64,000 bases of DNA from Candidatus Heimdallarchaeota archaeon (GCA_020353515.1 CP070695.1:666843-730842); one strand, 5' to 3'. Shown: positions 52,514 to 62,206, counted from the first letter of the stretch. Notes: a model not told the origin generated them from the sequence alone. Numbers and translations: made by a program.

Positions 52514-53671
52514 TTACTTCTGTGTAAGTAATGCTGTTTGATTGCCTCCTGTAATTGCTTTAAACCCTTCCTTGAACCAAAAAAAGAAAGGAAGGGTGAT
52601 GAACAGTTCTGTTGCATAGAATGGAAGGATGATCATAGAGAGGAACGAAAAATGAATAATTTGGGCATAAGTGGATTGTTTCCAAACAATTATAAGAGCT
52701 AGAATAACAATGGCTCCCAGAATTAAGAGATAAAAAGATGTCAAGTTCAAAATTTTGAGAATTTCTATTAATAACGGGCCTACGGATTGAGCTACCTCCT
52801 CTCTGTATTGAGGATCACCTTGATATAGAAAAACGGATTTGATTACATCAAAAATGCCAAATGGCAAACAAATTAAGGTCAAGATTAAACTAGAAACCAC
52901 AAATGGAGCCAATTCATGTCCAATTACCCTCCAATTTGTGAATTGATTTTCATTAATTAGTTTCCTCAGAGATTGGATGAAATAAAAGAATATAATGAAG
53001 CCAACCATATATTTGACTGACGCAGCGAGGACGTAGAACGTCATACCAATGATGGGTTGTTCCTTCTTCTCAAAAAAATAGTAACCTATGAGGAAAAAGA
53101 ACCACATTAACATTGAATTAGTGAATAAGAAGGGAGTGATTAAGAGAGCAGAAAAAGGAATCAATCGATGATGCGGCCATGGAACGAGCTGAGTGATTAT
53201 CCAATATCCTGGAATTATTAGGATAAGGTGTAGGGGGACAAACCAATAAGTGTAAAGGTAAGGTGAAAAAATACTTCCAAAAAAATAATAAAATAGACTA
53301 TAAGTGAGTAAATCAGGGGGAAAATAATGATAACGACCAGGGATAGTTTCAGAATTCACATGGTGTTCTACAACGTCTTTTTGATAGGGATTATCACCCC
53401 TTAAAAAAGCCTGTACGGCTGAAGTGATTGCATCATCGACATCGGTGTTCCAAATGGCATATGAAAATAAAAAATAGAGAAAAATCACGATTAAGGATCC
53501 TGTGATAATGTAAAACCAGATTTCATTCTGAAGATACTTCCTAAAGAGGCGTTTGAGTCCTTGATTCTCCTCTTCGCGGTGGTACATAAACCAGAGGATC
53601 CATAAGGAAATGAATATGAGATTGTAAAGGAAGGGCCCTAAATAGATAAACACAAGTTCTGAAATATCCAT
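52514..53671 (-). CDS. GT87/DUF2029-like membrane glycosyltransferase
   Basis: 385 residues with about nine or ten transmembrane segments. After the first segments comes an extracytoplasmic loop SAVQAFLRGDNPYQKDVV and RYHYFPPDLLTYSLFYYFF, which matches the DxxNPY..YPP signature of GT-C mannosyltransferase-like (GT87/DUF2029) proteins that use polyprenyl-phosphate sugars. It is probably involved in surface glycan or glycolipid assembly. It is divergent from the YbhN-like flippase-type gene 23 bases away, a common pairing for lipid-linked sugar metabolism. Confidence 0.75.
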   Translation of the reverse strand: MDISELVFIYLGPFLYNLIFISLWILWFMYHREEENQGLKRLFRKYLQNEIWFYIITGSLIVIFLYFLFSYAIWNTDVDDAITSAVQAFLRGDNPYQKDVVEHHVNSETIPGRYHYFPPDLLTYSLFYYFFGSIFSPYLYTYWFVPLHLILIIPGYWIITQLVPWPHHRLIPFSALLITPFLFTNSMLMWFFFLIGYYFFEKKEQPIIGMTFYVLAASVKYMVGFIIFFYFIQSLRKLINENQFTNWRVIGHELAPFVVSSLILTLICLPFGIFDVIKSVFLYQGDPQYREEVAQSVGPLLIEILKILNLTSFYLLILGAIVILALIIVWKQSTYAQIIHFSFLSMIILPFYATELFITLPFFFWFKEGFKAITGGNQTALLTQK

Positions 53672-53694
53672 TAAAAACCATCTTAGACTAAAGA

Positions 53695-54927
53695 TTGCTA
53701 TTTAATATTTTCTTAGAAAAGAATATAAGAACTCCTCGCCTCAAGCCTAAGATTGAGGTCAAATTTGTGGAAAAAACGTCAAAATTTGGTGTTAAGAGCA
53801 CAGAGATCTCGTTACGTAAGGCTTTTGATAGAAAAACTCTTATTCTTCTAGGAATTGCTGCTATAGCATTACTTGTCTATCTATATCTAGGAGGAGTGAG
53901 TATTATCACCATGATTGGGATTATGTTATCAGCTAATCCTCTTATTCTTTTTTTGGGAACTATTTTCACCTTTATTGCTATTTTAATTGATACTCTTGCA
54001 TGGAAAGTTCTTTTAGGGATCGCTTCAATCCATCCATCTACATCCTCTATCTATCGAATCCAACTTGCTTCATTTTCCTATGGGCTATTAATCCCCAGTG
54101 CTGGAGCCGTTGAAATGATCATGCGTATTGCATTAGGAACTCAAGAGTTCAATAACGAGTTGGAAAACCGGAAAGCTTCAAGTGGTGAAATTTTATCTAG
54201 TGTTATTGCGCATAAACTCTGTGGATTGTTAGCCTTCATTCCTATATCAGTTTTTGTTGCGTTTGCTATCTTAGCATATTTCAATGAAATCATTGAAAAT
54301 ATTACAGGCCAATCAATATCAGAAGAGATAGCAATAATTTTTGCAATAAGCATCTCTTTACTCTCATTAACCGTTGTTATTTTTTTCATTTTGATCGCAA
54401 AATCTCCTAAAGCGGCAAAAACAGTTACTAAATATATTTTAAAGGTATTTATGCCTGTCCCTCTTATTGGAACAATGGCAAAAAATGCTGTAGACCCATC
54501 TGAAAAAATTATTGATGATTTCAGCACACAATTCGCTTATCTTGCTGAAAAAAAGCTTTCTTCACTGGTGGCACTTGTTTTAGCCTTTTTTTCCCAAATT
54601 GCGCATTGGATGTCCATTTATTTCATTCTTATATCCTTATCTGGTATAACAATAACTCTTGATCAAGTTGCAGCTGTCAATTTTCTTGGTGGCACTATTG
54701 ATTTTCTTCCTGTAGGAATCCCTGGAATGGCTGGACTAAAAGAAATCACTCTTTCAGTTTTCTTAGATATAGGCCTAGGATTGGGTTCTACATTGGCTGC
54801 ATCTGGAGCTATCCTAGTACAATTGATGAAGTTCTATTTTATTATTGTTGTTGGTGTATTGGTTTATATTGCAGGTAAAACTAAGGTTGCTTCTCATGAA
54901 TTAGATGAAAAATCCTTTTCTGACTAA
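53695..54927 (+). CDS. YbhN/UPF0104-family membrane protein
   Basis: 410 residues with about eight transmembrane helices. The family landmarks SAGAVEMIMRIALG, LSLISLSGITIT-like loop and FLPVGIPGMAGLKEITLSVFL (the PxGxxGxxE motif) identify the lysylphosphatidylglycerol-synthase transmembrane domain family, present in archaea without the synthase domain. Such proteins are thought to move lipids or polyprenyl-linked sugars across the membrane. The TTG start gives a long cytosolic N-terminus; a GTG 24 codons later is an alternative. Divergent partner of the GT87-like gene. Confidence 0.82.
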   Translation: MLFNIFLEKNIRTPRLKPKIEVKFVEKTSKFGVKSTEISLRKAFDRKTLILLGIAAIALLVYLYLGGVSIITMIGIMLSANPLILFLGTIFTFIAILIDTLAWKVLLGIASIHPSTSSIYRIQLASFSYGLLIPSAGAVEMIMRIALGTQEFNNELENRKASSGEILSSVIAHKLCGLLAFIPISVFVAFAILAYFNEIIENITGQSISEEIAIIFAISISLLSLTVVIFFILIAKSPKAAKTVTKYILKVFMPVPLIGTMAKNAVDPSEKIIDDFSTQFAYLAEKKLSSLVALVLAFFSQIAHWMSIYFILISLSGITITLDQVAAVNFLGGTIDFLPVGIPGMAGLKEITLSVFLDIGLGLGSTLAASGAILVQLMKFYFIIVVGVLVYIAGKTKVASHELDEKSFSD

Positions 54928-54948
54928 TAACATGGAAAGAACTAATTG

Positions 54949-55551
54949 TCATTCAAGTCTATCAAATACATAGATACCTGCAGTAATGAGTCCTTTTCTA
55001 TGAAAAATGGAAGCACCAAGAATAGGATAATTAATTGTGATGAATTTACATGAATAAATCCGTCTTTTAAATTTACAGATTTCAAATGGGTAAAATTCGT
55101 AATAATGGCCTTGAAAAATGAAATTATTGACTCCGTGTAACATTCTGCGAAGAAAATTAAAAATTGGGCGAATGGAACGATTTTTAGTGGTTGGTACAAT
55201 AATAATTACTCGCTCGCTAGCCACTCTTAACATATCTTTGATGACGGATGAATAATCTTTAATGTGTTCAATAACGTCAAAAGACACCACAAATTCAATC
55301 GATTGATCTGCAAAAGGAATTTTCATCGCACTAGCTTGGATAACGTTCTCTTGTTGTCCAGGATTGAGATCAATTCCTAATACATTTCTATATCTACGTT
55401 TCAACCGATTATGACAATAGAGATGGCCTCCAACATTTATATCTCCACAACCAACATCTAAGACTCTTTTAGCGCCCTTAGGAATAAGCTGTTCAACGAT
55501 ATCCATCTTGTTCATACAATATTGGCGATAAATGCTAGGAATCAAACTCAC
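54949..55551 (-). CDS. class I SAM-dependent methyltransferase
   Basis: 200 residues from GTG. RVLDVGCGDINVGGHL is motif I (SAM binding), NVLGIDLNPGQQEN motif II, ASAMKIPFADQSIEFVVSFDVIEHI motif III/IV. The C-terminal third is basic. The UbiE/SmtA-like fold does not show the substrate; lipid, sugar or small-molecule methylation are possible. It lies convergent with the YbhN gene (21-base gap) and beside glycan-type genes, so a surface glycolipid role is possible but unproven. Confidence 0.85.
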   Translation of the reverse strand: MSLIPSIYRQYCMNKMDIVEQLIPKGAKRVLDVGCGDINVGGHLYCHNRLKRRYRNVLGIDLNPGQQENVIQASAMKIPFADQSIEFVVSFDVIEHIKDYSSVIKDMLRVASERVIIIVPTTKNRSIRPIFNFLRRMLHGVNNFIFQGHYYEFYPFEICKFKRRIYSCKFITINYPILGASIFHRKGLITAGIYVFDRLE

Positions 55552-55702
55552 CAGTAATTAATTCAAGGTAAGCTTGGAGTAAATAGGGTAGGTTTAATAA
55601 TTATTGGATTATATTCTCTAAAAGAAGTTTATTCGAAATTATACTAAACCTTTGAAGAGATGATATAGTTCCTTTTTACTTCTTTAATACAAATTTCTGA
55701 AA

Positions 55703-56404
55703 TTACAGGTTGATTTTGCCTGATATTACTTTTTTTTTACGTTTTCTATAGATTATTAATATGATAAGTAGTACTGAGAGAGATAATGGTAAATCAACAA
55801 ATATAATTTGGTCTAAATCTGTGTTAAGACTATCTACTTCCCATTCAGCAAAAACATATGTTGAATTCGCTTTTTTAAATGACTCGGATTCCATCCAACC
55901 GGTCATGAAGTTCCATTTCGAAATGAATAGACGAAAAACAGTTTCATTGACAGGTTCCTTTCTTTTCACTACCATTAAATTGTCTGTGAAAGAAACATCT
56001 TCATCCTCTCCAACTTTTTCCTCCCAATAAGACTTATTTTCCGTCGTTTTACGAACATAATAACTGAAATCATCTCCATCGGCCGTAATATTGTCGTTGT
56101 AGGTGCAATTTAAATGAGCCCCTAGATTTAGTTTAAGTATATCGAGTTTAATAGTAGTTCCTTTCTTCATAGTAATATTAACTATTCCTTGTGGAGTGTC
56201 TACTTCATCTATATACTCATGAGGATTTCCATTCTTTCTGAGCTTCGTAATGATATATGTCTTCGTATCTCCCACTTTCACATGCCATTCAAGTTCTTGG
56301 GTAACATTTCGTCCTCCTGATGCCAGAATTGAAGAAAAAGAGCTTGAAAAAACAAAGAATATTATAATCAAAAAGCTTCTTTCATTTTTGCAATACACTC
56401 CCAT
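55703..56404 (-). CDS. secreted protein with C-terminal membrane anchor, unknown
   Basis: 233 residues from ATG (TTG seven codons upstream is an alternative). A signal peptide (about 10-30, ending SILASGG) precedes an extracellular domain of about 170 residues with many N-glycosylation sequons (NVT, NIT, NCT, NKS, NET, NST). It ends with a transmembrane helix (about 206-222) and a basic tail KRKKKV. The domain starts EWHVKVGDTKTYIITKL, a pattern common in Asgard surface proteins. No enzyme motif is seen. A surface or adhesin-like role is likely. Confidence 0.65.
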   Translation of the reverse strand: MGVYCKNERSFLIIIFFVFSSSFSSILASGGRNVTQELEWHVKVGDTKTYIITKLRKNGNPHEYIDEVDTPQGIVNITMKKGTTIKLDILKLNLGAHLNCTYNDNITADGDDFSYYVRKTTENKSYWEEKVGEDEDVSFTDNLMVVKRKEPVNETVFRLFISKWNFMTGWMESESFKKANSTYVFAEWEVDSLNTDLDQIIFVDLPLSLSVLLIILIIYRKRKKKVISGKINL

Positions 56405-56612
56405 TCTCAGTTTCACTACTACCAAATGATAGATTATATAAAATTTTATAATACAGCAGGAGTCTGATTTTATATTTATAATATAGACAAAGATTAGGGA
56501 AGAAAAATATTGAAAATATTAAATAAGGAAAAAAAGACTCAATTGAATGACTTATCTCAAAGCAGCAATGATTGGAAATTAACCTTAATCAAATTAAAAG
56601 AAGGAATTGTTA

Positions 56613-57947
56613 TTGGCTTTACCTGACTGGTTCATTTTACAATCACCACCCAATTTAGATATTGATGTCAAGCAGTGGAAAAACTTTGCATGGAATAGGG
56701 TAAAGCTCCTTGAACAGCTCCCCCAAGGTCGCTCACGAGTAGTTCGAGATCATTTTCCACCAACGGATGATGATTCACTAAACCAGATCTATAACGATTA
56801 CCGTTTAGGAGCGTATCTACTTCGATTAGTAGCTGCTACCAATCGTCGTTTAGAAGCTTGGTTGATAGAGACAGAAGGGGATTTATTTGAATACTTGTAT
56901 TCTGACAGGACGACTGTCAACCAAAAATGGGACATCTTCAAGTCCTTGTTTGGTTCTGAGAACGTAATGAACTATGAAGAGTTCAAATATAAAATGGATG
57001 AGAAACAGAATGAATATCTAGCTGACCTCTATCATCAATTTCATTCGGCCCGAGGAAGAGTAACAAGCGATTTTCTTACGTGTGTTCATTTCACCCAAGT
57101 TCCATGGATGGTTTCAAATCGTAGAGGTTACCTTCGCAAGGGTTGGGTAGTATCAAATGAAATCTCCTTTCGAGGAAGTCTTAAAAAAGCCTTTGAACAT
57201 AAACTCCAAGAAGAAGTGGTAAAAGCCCAAGATCTATTGGGAGTAAATGAAAGTATAGATCAGGCGGTTCAGGAAATAGAACAAAATCTCGCAAAACACA
57301 CACAAATCAGATCACAATTTTCCTCTGCAGAATTTGAGGGTAGAGACTTACAATCACATCCTGAAATCTTCCCACCATGTATGATCCATCTATTCTCTGA
57401 ATTTGAAAAAACAGGACGTTTAATCCATGCACATCGTCTTCAAATTGGCTTTTTTCTAAAGAAAATTGGTATGACAGTTGATGATCAACTACATTATTGG
57501 TTTGAAAAGTCGGTAGACAATTTAAATGTAACGTATGAAGAGTTTCTGAGAACTTCTGGGTATCAGATACGACATCTTTATGGATTAGAAGGTGGGAAAA
57601 AGGATTATGCTGTTCCAAAGTGTTCGACGATAGCAACAAGTTATTTCTGTCCATTTGTCCACTTAGCTCCAGCAATTTTATTCAAGTTTCTTAGCAATAA
57701 TTACCTTACTCGCTATAAGTCTCTTACTCCACCTGAAAATCGGCTAGAAAGAATTGTTTCTCAAAGCGGGAGTAATCCAACGGCAGCATGTACAGAATAT
57801 TTTCCTATCATCTTCAAGAAATCTTTGTATCGAAAAATAGTTCATCCTTTGCAATGGGCTAGGTATGCAAGTAAGTTTGAGGGATTGATTGTTGAACAGA
57901 GGGAGTCTGATTCATCGATAAGCGAAGAGGTGGAAACAAATCAGTGA
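56613..57947 (+). CDS. priL: DNA primase large subunit
   Basis: 444 residues if the TTG at 56613 is used: it lies 8 bases after AAGGA, while TTG at 56607 would be too close. Four cysteines (PPCMIHL, PKCSTI, YFCPF and AACTEYF) in the C-terminal half form the [4Fe-4S] cluster conserved in archaeal and eukaryotic PriL. The N-terminus is helical as expected. With PriS it makes RNA primers for replication. It overlaps priS by 4 bases, giving an operon. Confidence 0.95.
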   Translation: MALPDWFILQSPPNLDIDVKQWKNFAWNRVKLLEQLPQGRSRVVRDHFPPTDDDSLNQIYNDYRLGAYLLRLVAATNRRLEAWLIETEGDLFEYLYSDRTTVNQKWDIFKSLFGSENVMNYEEFKYKMDEKQNEYLADLYHQFHSARGRVTSDFLTCVHFTQVPWMVSNRRGYLRKGWVVSNEISFRGSLKKAFEHKLQEEVVKAQDLLGVNESIDQAVQEIEQNLAKHTQIRSQFSSAEFEGRDLQSHPEIFPPCMIHLFSEFEKTGRLIHAHRLQIGFFLKKIGMTVDDQLHYWFEKSVDNLNVTYEEFLRTSGYQIRHLYGLEGGKKDYAVPKCSTIATSYFCPFVHLAPAILFKFLSNNYLTRYKSLTPPENRLERIVSQSGSNPTAACTEYFPIIFKKSLYRKIVHPLQWARYASKFEGLIVEQRESDSSISEEVETNQ

Positions 57948-58924
57948 ATCGAGTTCAACAGCGAACGGCTCTTCGTGATTATTATTCTACACACTTCAAT
58001 TTCGATGACCTTGCAGCATTTATTAACTTCTCAGACTTTTCAACTCGTGAATTTGGTTTTGCTACACTAGAAGGAAAGTTTTTTCGGAATATTTCCTTTG
58101 AGACCCCCAAAGCGTTGATTGATTTTTTAGTGGATCGGACTCCATATCACGTGTATATCGGAGCCGTGTATAATGATCCCCCTACGCGGGAGAATCCTAT
58201 TCATACACTGGAGTGGTTTGGGCATGAACTTGTATTTGACATTGACTTAAACGAGTACGATGCGGTACGACAACATGTTTGTAATTGTCAAGGAGCTGAC
58301 CAAGTCTGTATCCGCTGTTGGCAACTTGTAAATCTTGCAGTTCATATCATAGATGAAACATTACGTCTTGATTTCGGTATGAAAGACATTACTTGGGTCT
58401 TTTCAGGACGTCGGGGTGTTCATGGTTGGATTGCTGATGATGTAGGTTTTACCATAAATCAAGAACAACGAATGTCGCTAATTGATTATCTATCAGTTAT
58501 TCACGGAGAAGCAGAAAAAGCCCGAATTCAAGACAGAACGAAGTTGAAGTATGATTTTCGATACAGGATTGAACATACTGTTTTCAAATATTTTCTCAAG
58601 AATGTGCGTCGAAAAGACCTAATAGATTTGGGTTTTAGTTCCTCTATTGCAACTAATGTCATGAAGCAATTAGAGCACCAAGAAGGACAGATCGATGAGA
58701 GCTTATTGAGAAATTTCAATCTTCGGATTGCTAAGATTAATAAGTACGATGAAATTTTACGACGATGGGTACCACGGATTGACCACAAAGTAACTATCGA
58801 TTTACGGCGACTACTCCGGTTACCTACCTCCATCCATGGAAAAACTGGAAAAATAGCCCAAATCTTGCATCCTAGTGATATTTTCTCTTTCAACCCAGAT
58901 GAGGAGTCCTCAATTTTTACCTAA
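57944..58924 (+). CDS. priS: DNA primase catalytic subunit
   Basis: 326 residues from GTG overlapping priL. Catalytic D99-x-D101 (LVFDIDLNE), the zinc site C113, C115, C122, C125 (HVCNCQGADQVCIRCW) and WVFSGRRGVHGWI (phosphate-binding Arg-Arg/His) are all present, matching archaeal p41/PriS. It is the catalytic subunit of the heterodimeric primase; the C-terminus carries RLPTSIHGKTG, a conserved nucleotide-contact segment. The priL-priS order with ATGA-type overlap is seen in several archaea. Confidence 0.96.
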   Translation: MNRVQQRTALRDYYSTHFNFDDLAAFINFSDFSTREFGFATLEGKFFRNISFETPKALIDFLVDRTPYHVYIGAVYNDPPTRENPIHTLEWFGHELVFDIDLNEYDAVRQHVCNCQGADQVCIRCWQLVNLAVHIIDETLRLDFGMKDITWVFSGRRGVHGWIADDVGFTINQEQRMSLIDYLSVIHGEAEKARIQDRTKLKYDFRYRIEHTVFKYFLKNVRRKDLIDLGFSSSIATNVMKQLEHQEGQIDESLLRNFNLRIAKINKYDEILRRWVPRIDHKVTIDLRRLLRLPTSIHGKTGKIAQILHPSDIFSFNPDEESSIFT

Positions 58925-58983
58925 AAGTTTGCAGCATTAATTTAGGATATATTTTAGAGAGTGAAAAAACGTTTAGAACAATC

Positions 58984-59526
58984 TTACTTAATTTGTTCAA
59001 ATTTCTTCCTTTTTATTCCTAGAGTGTCCCCTAATAAATTCATTAGATAATGAACTTGTCCCCGATGATAGGCTTCATGAGTATAAAATGCCTCTAATAA
59101 GTCAGTAAACATCATTTCTTCACCCCAGGGGGCCTTGACCCTTTTGAAAAAATCTTCCTCCTTACTATCTTCGAAATAGCGATGAGTTTTCGCCTTTATG
59201 TCAATTGATAATTTTTTTATATCATTTAAAGCGAAATGGGGCAACTCTCGCATGTTTAGCTTATAGTCCCCAACCCATTGGGCCCCTACTCCGAAATCTT
59301 TCGGGGAAGCTAATGAATCAAATTTTTGATGTATGTAAGCAACTTCTGAAGCCAGCATATGCCTGAGGATTTCATCGATTGCCCATAAATTTTCTTTAGG
59401 TCGTTTAGTAAAGAGTTCATGGGATAAATCATATTTGTCTAGGTGTTGCCATATTTCATTTCGATATTTTGAAACGCGTTTGTATTGAGTTTGCCAATAA
59501 TCTCTATAGCTTGAAACATTATTCAT
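58984..59526 (-). CDS. DinB-like four-helix protein
   Basis: 180 residues. The metal-binding histidines appear in ILRHMLASEVAYIHQKF and FYTHEAYHRGQVHYLMNLLGD, the HxxxH signature of the DinB/YfiT family (four-helix bundle, Ni/Zn binding). These act as small-thiol-dependent S-transferases or hydrolases in stress response. It is last in a minus-strand unit with an HxlR regulator and a VOC-family protein, so it is probably induced by electrophiles or damage. The substrate is unknown. Confidence 0.82.
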   Translation of the reverse strand: MNNVSSYRDYWQTQYKRVSKYRNEIWQHLDKYDLSHELFTKRPKENLWAIDEILRHMLASEVAYIHQKFDSLASPKDFGVGAQWVGDYKLNMRELPHFALNDIKKLSIDIKAKTHRYFEDSKEEDFFKRVKAPWGEEMMFTDLLEAFYTHEAYHRGQVHYLMNLLGDTLGIKRKKFEQIK

Positions 59527-59558
59527 TGAACTTTCACTTACAGTTAAAGACTATAAAG

Positions 59559-59909
59559 TCAGCTTTTTGCAAATAATCCTAATTCGTTTCCAAAAAAATC
59601 TTTGAATTGAGCTGAAAATCCAATTCCAGGAGCAATCTCATATTTTTCTCTGATTTTTTCTCCTCCTGCTTCTATAATTTTCTCGAGCTTCTGATCTATA
59701 TCCTCCACCTCAAAGACAACATTAATCCCATGGTCAGGGATCTTCTTAACTAAATAGAATCCGATACTCGCAGAATTTTGGATCTCAACAAGCCCATAAT
59801 CATTAAATGATTCAAGATCTACATTCCATTCAAAAATGGTCTGATAAAACTTTTTTGCTATTTCCAAATCAAGAACAGGGATTTCCACATGATTTACACT
59901 AATTACCAT
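59559..59909 (-). CDS. glyoxalase/VOC-family protein
   Basis: 116 residues with the VOC beta-alpha-beta-beta-beta repeat: NHVEIPVLDLEIAKKFYQTIFEWNV at the start and NVVFEVEDIDQKLEKIIEAGGEKI in the second half. Metal ligand positions are H6/E8-like and E112-like, but only partly conserved. VOC proteins handle glyoxals, thiols, fosfomycin or act as binding proteins. It stands 32 bases upstream of dinB and behind a clear HxlR-type operator, so it belongs to an inducible detoxification unit. Confidence 0.82.
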   Translation of the reverse strand: MVISVNHVEIPVLDLEIAKKFYQTIFEWNVDLESFNDYGLVEIQNSASIGFYLVKKIPDHGINVVFEVEDIDQKLEKIIEAGGEKIREKYEIAPGIGFSAQFKDFFGNELGLFAKS

Positions 59910-59940
59910 GATATTTCACGAATAAGTGTTAAATCTCATA

Positions 59941-59972
59941 ATTTTAAATAGAGTTTGTTACCAAATGGTAAC
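59941..59972 (-). promoter_or_regulatory. operator dyad and TATA box of the VOC-DinB unit
   Basis: GTTACCA-AA-TGGTAAC (59957-59972) is a 16-base perfect dyad with 2-base centre lying just upstream of a TATTTAAAAT TATA element (about 59941-59950). Transcription would start near 59918, just before the VOC ATG. GTTAC/GTAAC half-sites are typical of HxlR-type repressors, and the HxlR gene ends 9 bases upstream. A strong candidate operator for that regulator. Confidence 0.7.
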
Positions 59973-59980
59973 TATTTAAT

Positions 59981-60367
59981 TCACCCTACTTGAAAAACAC
60001 GTTTTGACAACGATATAAATTCCTCTTCAGATAGATTCTCATTTTCAAAGAGCTCTTCTAAGTATGTATCATAACTAAACAGAGCTAACTCATATAAAAC
60101 CTTATTTAAACGAAATCCTCGCTCTGTTAAATGATATTCAACAGTTAAATGATTTCCATTTGTTGTTTTAGTGATAATTTTGTGTTTTTCTAATTCTTTC
60201 AGTCGTTGAGCTAGTACCTTACTAGTAAGTTGGGGATTCTCTTTCAAAAAGTCCTTAAAACGACTTTTAGCAAACATCATATCTCGAATAATTTCAATAG
60301 ACCATTTCTTCCCAATATATGAGAGGGCAACCTTGACAGGGCATTTTTTAAAAGGAATCGAATACAT
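59981..60367 (-). CDS. HxlR-family transcriptional regulator
   Basis: 128 residues. CPVKVALSYIGKKWSIEIIRDMMFAKSRFKDFLKENPQLTSKVLAQRL with the recognition helix TSKVLAQRLKEL and wing GNHLTVEYHLTERG is the HxlR winged-helix signature. The N-terminal Cys9 may be the redox sensor, as in other family members. It is directly upstream of voc and dinB, with a matching operator dyad before voc, so repression of the detoxification genes is likely. A separate promoter lies upstream near 60390. Confidence 0.92.
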   Translation of the reverse strand: MYSIPFKKCPVKVALSYIGKKWSIEIIRDMMFAKSRFKDFLKENPQLTSKVLAQRLKELEKHKIITKTTNGNHLTVEYHLTERGFRLNKVLYELALFSYDTYLEELFENENLSEEEFISLSKRVFQVG

Positions 60368-60430
60368 TTGAAATCCTCTGATTCGATGTATTAAGCTTGG
60401 TAGATATTAAATACGGAAAACAATTTTACT

Positions 60431-61060
60431 TTAAAGCATTTTTTTGGCTGCAATACCAATCCAACCTGGAGGATGACGTATTCTTTTAATTTGAAAAGTG
60501 TTCTGTCGAAAAAAAGATATAAAATCTCTAAGGTGGAGTGGTTTTTCATAACCGAATATCCATTGACCTGTTCTTTCCAAATACCAGCGACTCAAACGAT
60601 ATAGAATGTCTGGGGTCGGAACCCAGCATATTAACCATCCTCCAGGACGAACATGTTTTGCATGATTTTGGAAGGCAACTAGCTGTGCGGAATGTTTAAA
60701 ATGTTCTAATAACCCATGTGAATGGACAAAATCAAACTGTTGATTTAGTGATAATTCTAATACATCCTTCTGGATTAATTTCGGAATTATGTAAGATCGA
60801 GAGTACAGACGATAAGCCAAGGCTAGTGCAAATTTCGAAGTATCTACTAAAGTAGGTTTAAGATTATATTTTTTTGAAAGACGGAGGGAATTCAAGCCAG
60901 TGGAGGATCCTATCTCTAATAATGAACCTTGAGGTATTTTCAAGCCATGTAAAAGTATCCGATAATTACGCCAAACGGTAAAGAAATAATGAGCACGAAT
61001 CAAAGCAGATGAAGTACTCTTTGCATACGCTTCCCAATCTGCAGAAGAAGCAATAGGCAT
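60431..61060 (-). CDS. class I SAM-dependent methyltransferase
   Basis: 209 residues. GSLLEIGSSTGLNSLRLSKKYNLKPTLVD holds motif I with acidic ribose-binding residues, HSHGLLEHF and HVRPGGWLICWVPTP are motifs IV/V. The motif I variant GSSTGLN replaces the usual GxGxG. No substrate motif is seen. The C-terminal basic tail (IKRIRHPPGW) might contact nucleic acid or lipid head groups. It stands between the HxlR unit and a lipoate-ligase gene on the same strand. Confidence 0.8.
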   Translation of the reverse strand: MPIASSADWEAYAKSTSSALIRAHYFFTVWRNYRILLHGLKIPQGSLLEIGSSTGLNSLRLSKKYNLKPTLVDTSKFALALAYRLYSRSYIIPKLIQKDVLELSLNQQFDFVHSHGLLEHFKHSAQLVAFQNHAKHVRPGGWLICWVPTPDILYRLSRWYLERTGQWIFGYEKPLHLRDFISFFRQNTFQIKRIRHPPGWIGIAAKKML

Positions 61061-61087
61061 TTTCTTTCACATTGAATATTTAGATCA

Positions 61088-62206
61088 TTATATACTTCGA
61101 GAAATATTCTGATAAGCATTTTGTATTGATTGTGAAAGATCTGCTGCTGTAGTACCTGGACTTTCACAATTATGACTGGTTAAAAAAGCTTCAATGAATG
61201 ATTCCAAATCTATTGTGTTTAAATCGATATTATGGAGATGTTGTTCCAATTGGGGAAGGATAAAATCAGGATAAATCCAAAAATCACCACTAATTAGAAT
61301 GTCTACAAGATTTGCCCCCTGAAATTCGCATATCACTTGGATCAATCCACCAGGCGATTTATGCACCCCCTCGACAATATAATTTGAAGCATGAATCTTC
61401 ACCTTGTGAATTAGATTTTTACCTCGGTGTGCTACTTGGAATTTCCATTCATCAGTTAAATAGGTGGATCTTAGTTGCTGCATTAATTCAAGAGTTTCAG
61501 ACTCGAGTTCAGTGGGATTTAAGTGGATGTCTAAGGTAGTTTCCAATTCCTTGGTATAAACTTCAATAATTTCATTCCGATTTGGAATGAAACCAAGTTC
61601 ATCCTGAAAAGAAGTAATTCCAGCTTCTAAGGATTTATAGACTTTATCACGAAATTTTTCACTCGGTACTTTCAGTATTTGGGTCATCTCTTTCCGTGGA
61701 AAGTCTAATATAAAATTACCAACCAAGACTTGAACGCTTTCGATGAGAGTAGCTCCATTACCTGATATTTTTCGGCCATTCACTAGAATATCATTTACAG
61801 GGCGATAATTGGCATCTACTTTAAAATGACGATAAGTATTAACAACTGGTTCGAGAAGTTTCGAATATAAAGCTGTTACATTCCGTGGAATAATATTGGA
61901 GTCGATATGAGCTATAACATTATAAAAGAGTTGGTTTGAATCAAGTAAGACTGCTCCTCCCCCACAGACTCGTCTAACGACTGGAATATTATTTAATTCA
62001 CAAAAGCTCAGATCTACAACTTTATTAATGGACTGATGGAGCCCACAGCTGACAATAGGGTCTTTTGGCCAATCAATAATTACCAAATCGTGCTTTTGAA
62101 TGCCTTTACTTCTTGCTAAGCTAGCAGCGTGCCAGATCGTTTGAGTATTGATACTATCATTCTCCCCAAAGATAATAAGGTCCCATTCATTATTGTTTGA
62201 AGACAT
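61088..62206 (-). CDS. lplA: lipoate-protein ligase A family protein
   Basis: 372 residues, a biotin/lipoate ligase fold with VRRVCGGGAVLLD (ligase signature RxxGGGAV), ISGNGAT (lysine-adenylate region) and a C-terminal LplB-like domain (IHASNYIVEG, FQGANLVDILISGDFWIYP). Having both parts in one chain matches bacterial LplA and the combined archaeal LplA-LplB pair. It attaches lipoate or octanoate to 2-oxoacid dehydrogenase or glycine-cleavage H proteins, none of which lie in the window. Divergent from cofD by about 106 bases. Confidence 0.88.
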   Translation of the reverse strand: MSSNNNEWDLIIFGENDSINTQTIWHAASLARSKGIQKHDLVIIDWPKDPIVSCGLHQSINKVVDLSFCELNNIPVVRRVCGGGAVLLDSNQLFYNVIAHIDSNIIPRNVTALYSKLLEPVVNTYRHFKVDANYRPVNDILVNGRKISGNGATLIESVQVLVGNFILDFPRKEMTQILKVPSEKFRDKVYKSLEAGITSFQDELGFIPNRNEIIEVYTKELETTLDIHLNPTELESETLELMQQLRSTYLTDEWKFQVAHRGKNLIHKVKIHASNYIVEGVHKSPGGLIQVICEFQGANLVDILISGDFWIYPDFILPQLEQHLHNIDLNTIDLESFIEAFLTSHNCESPGTTAADLSQSIQNAYQNISRSI

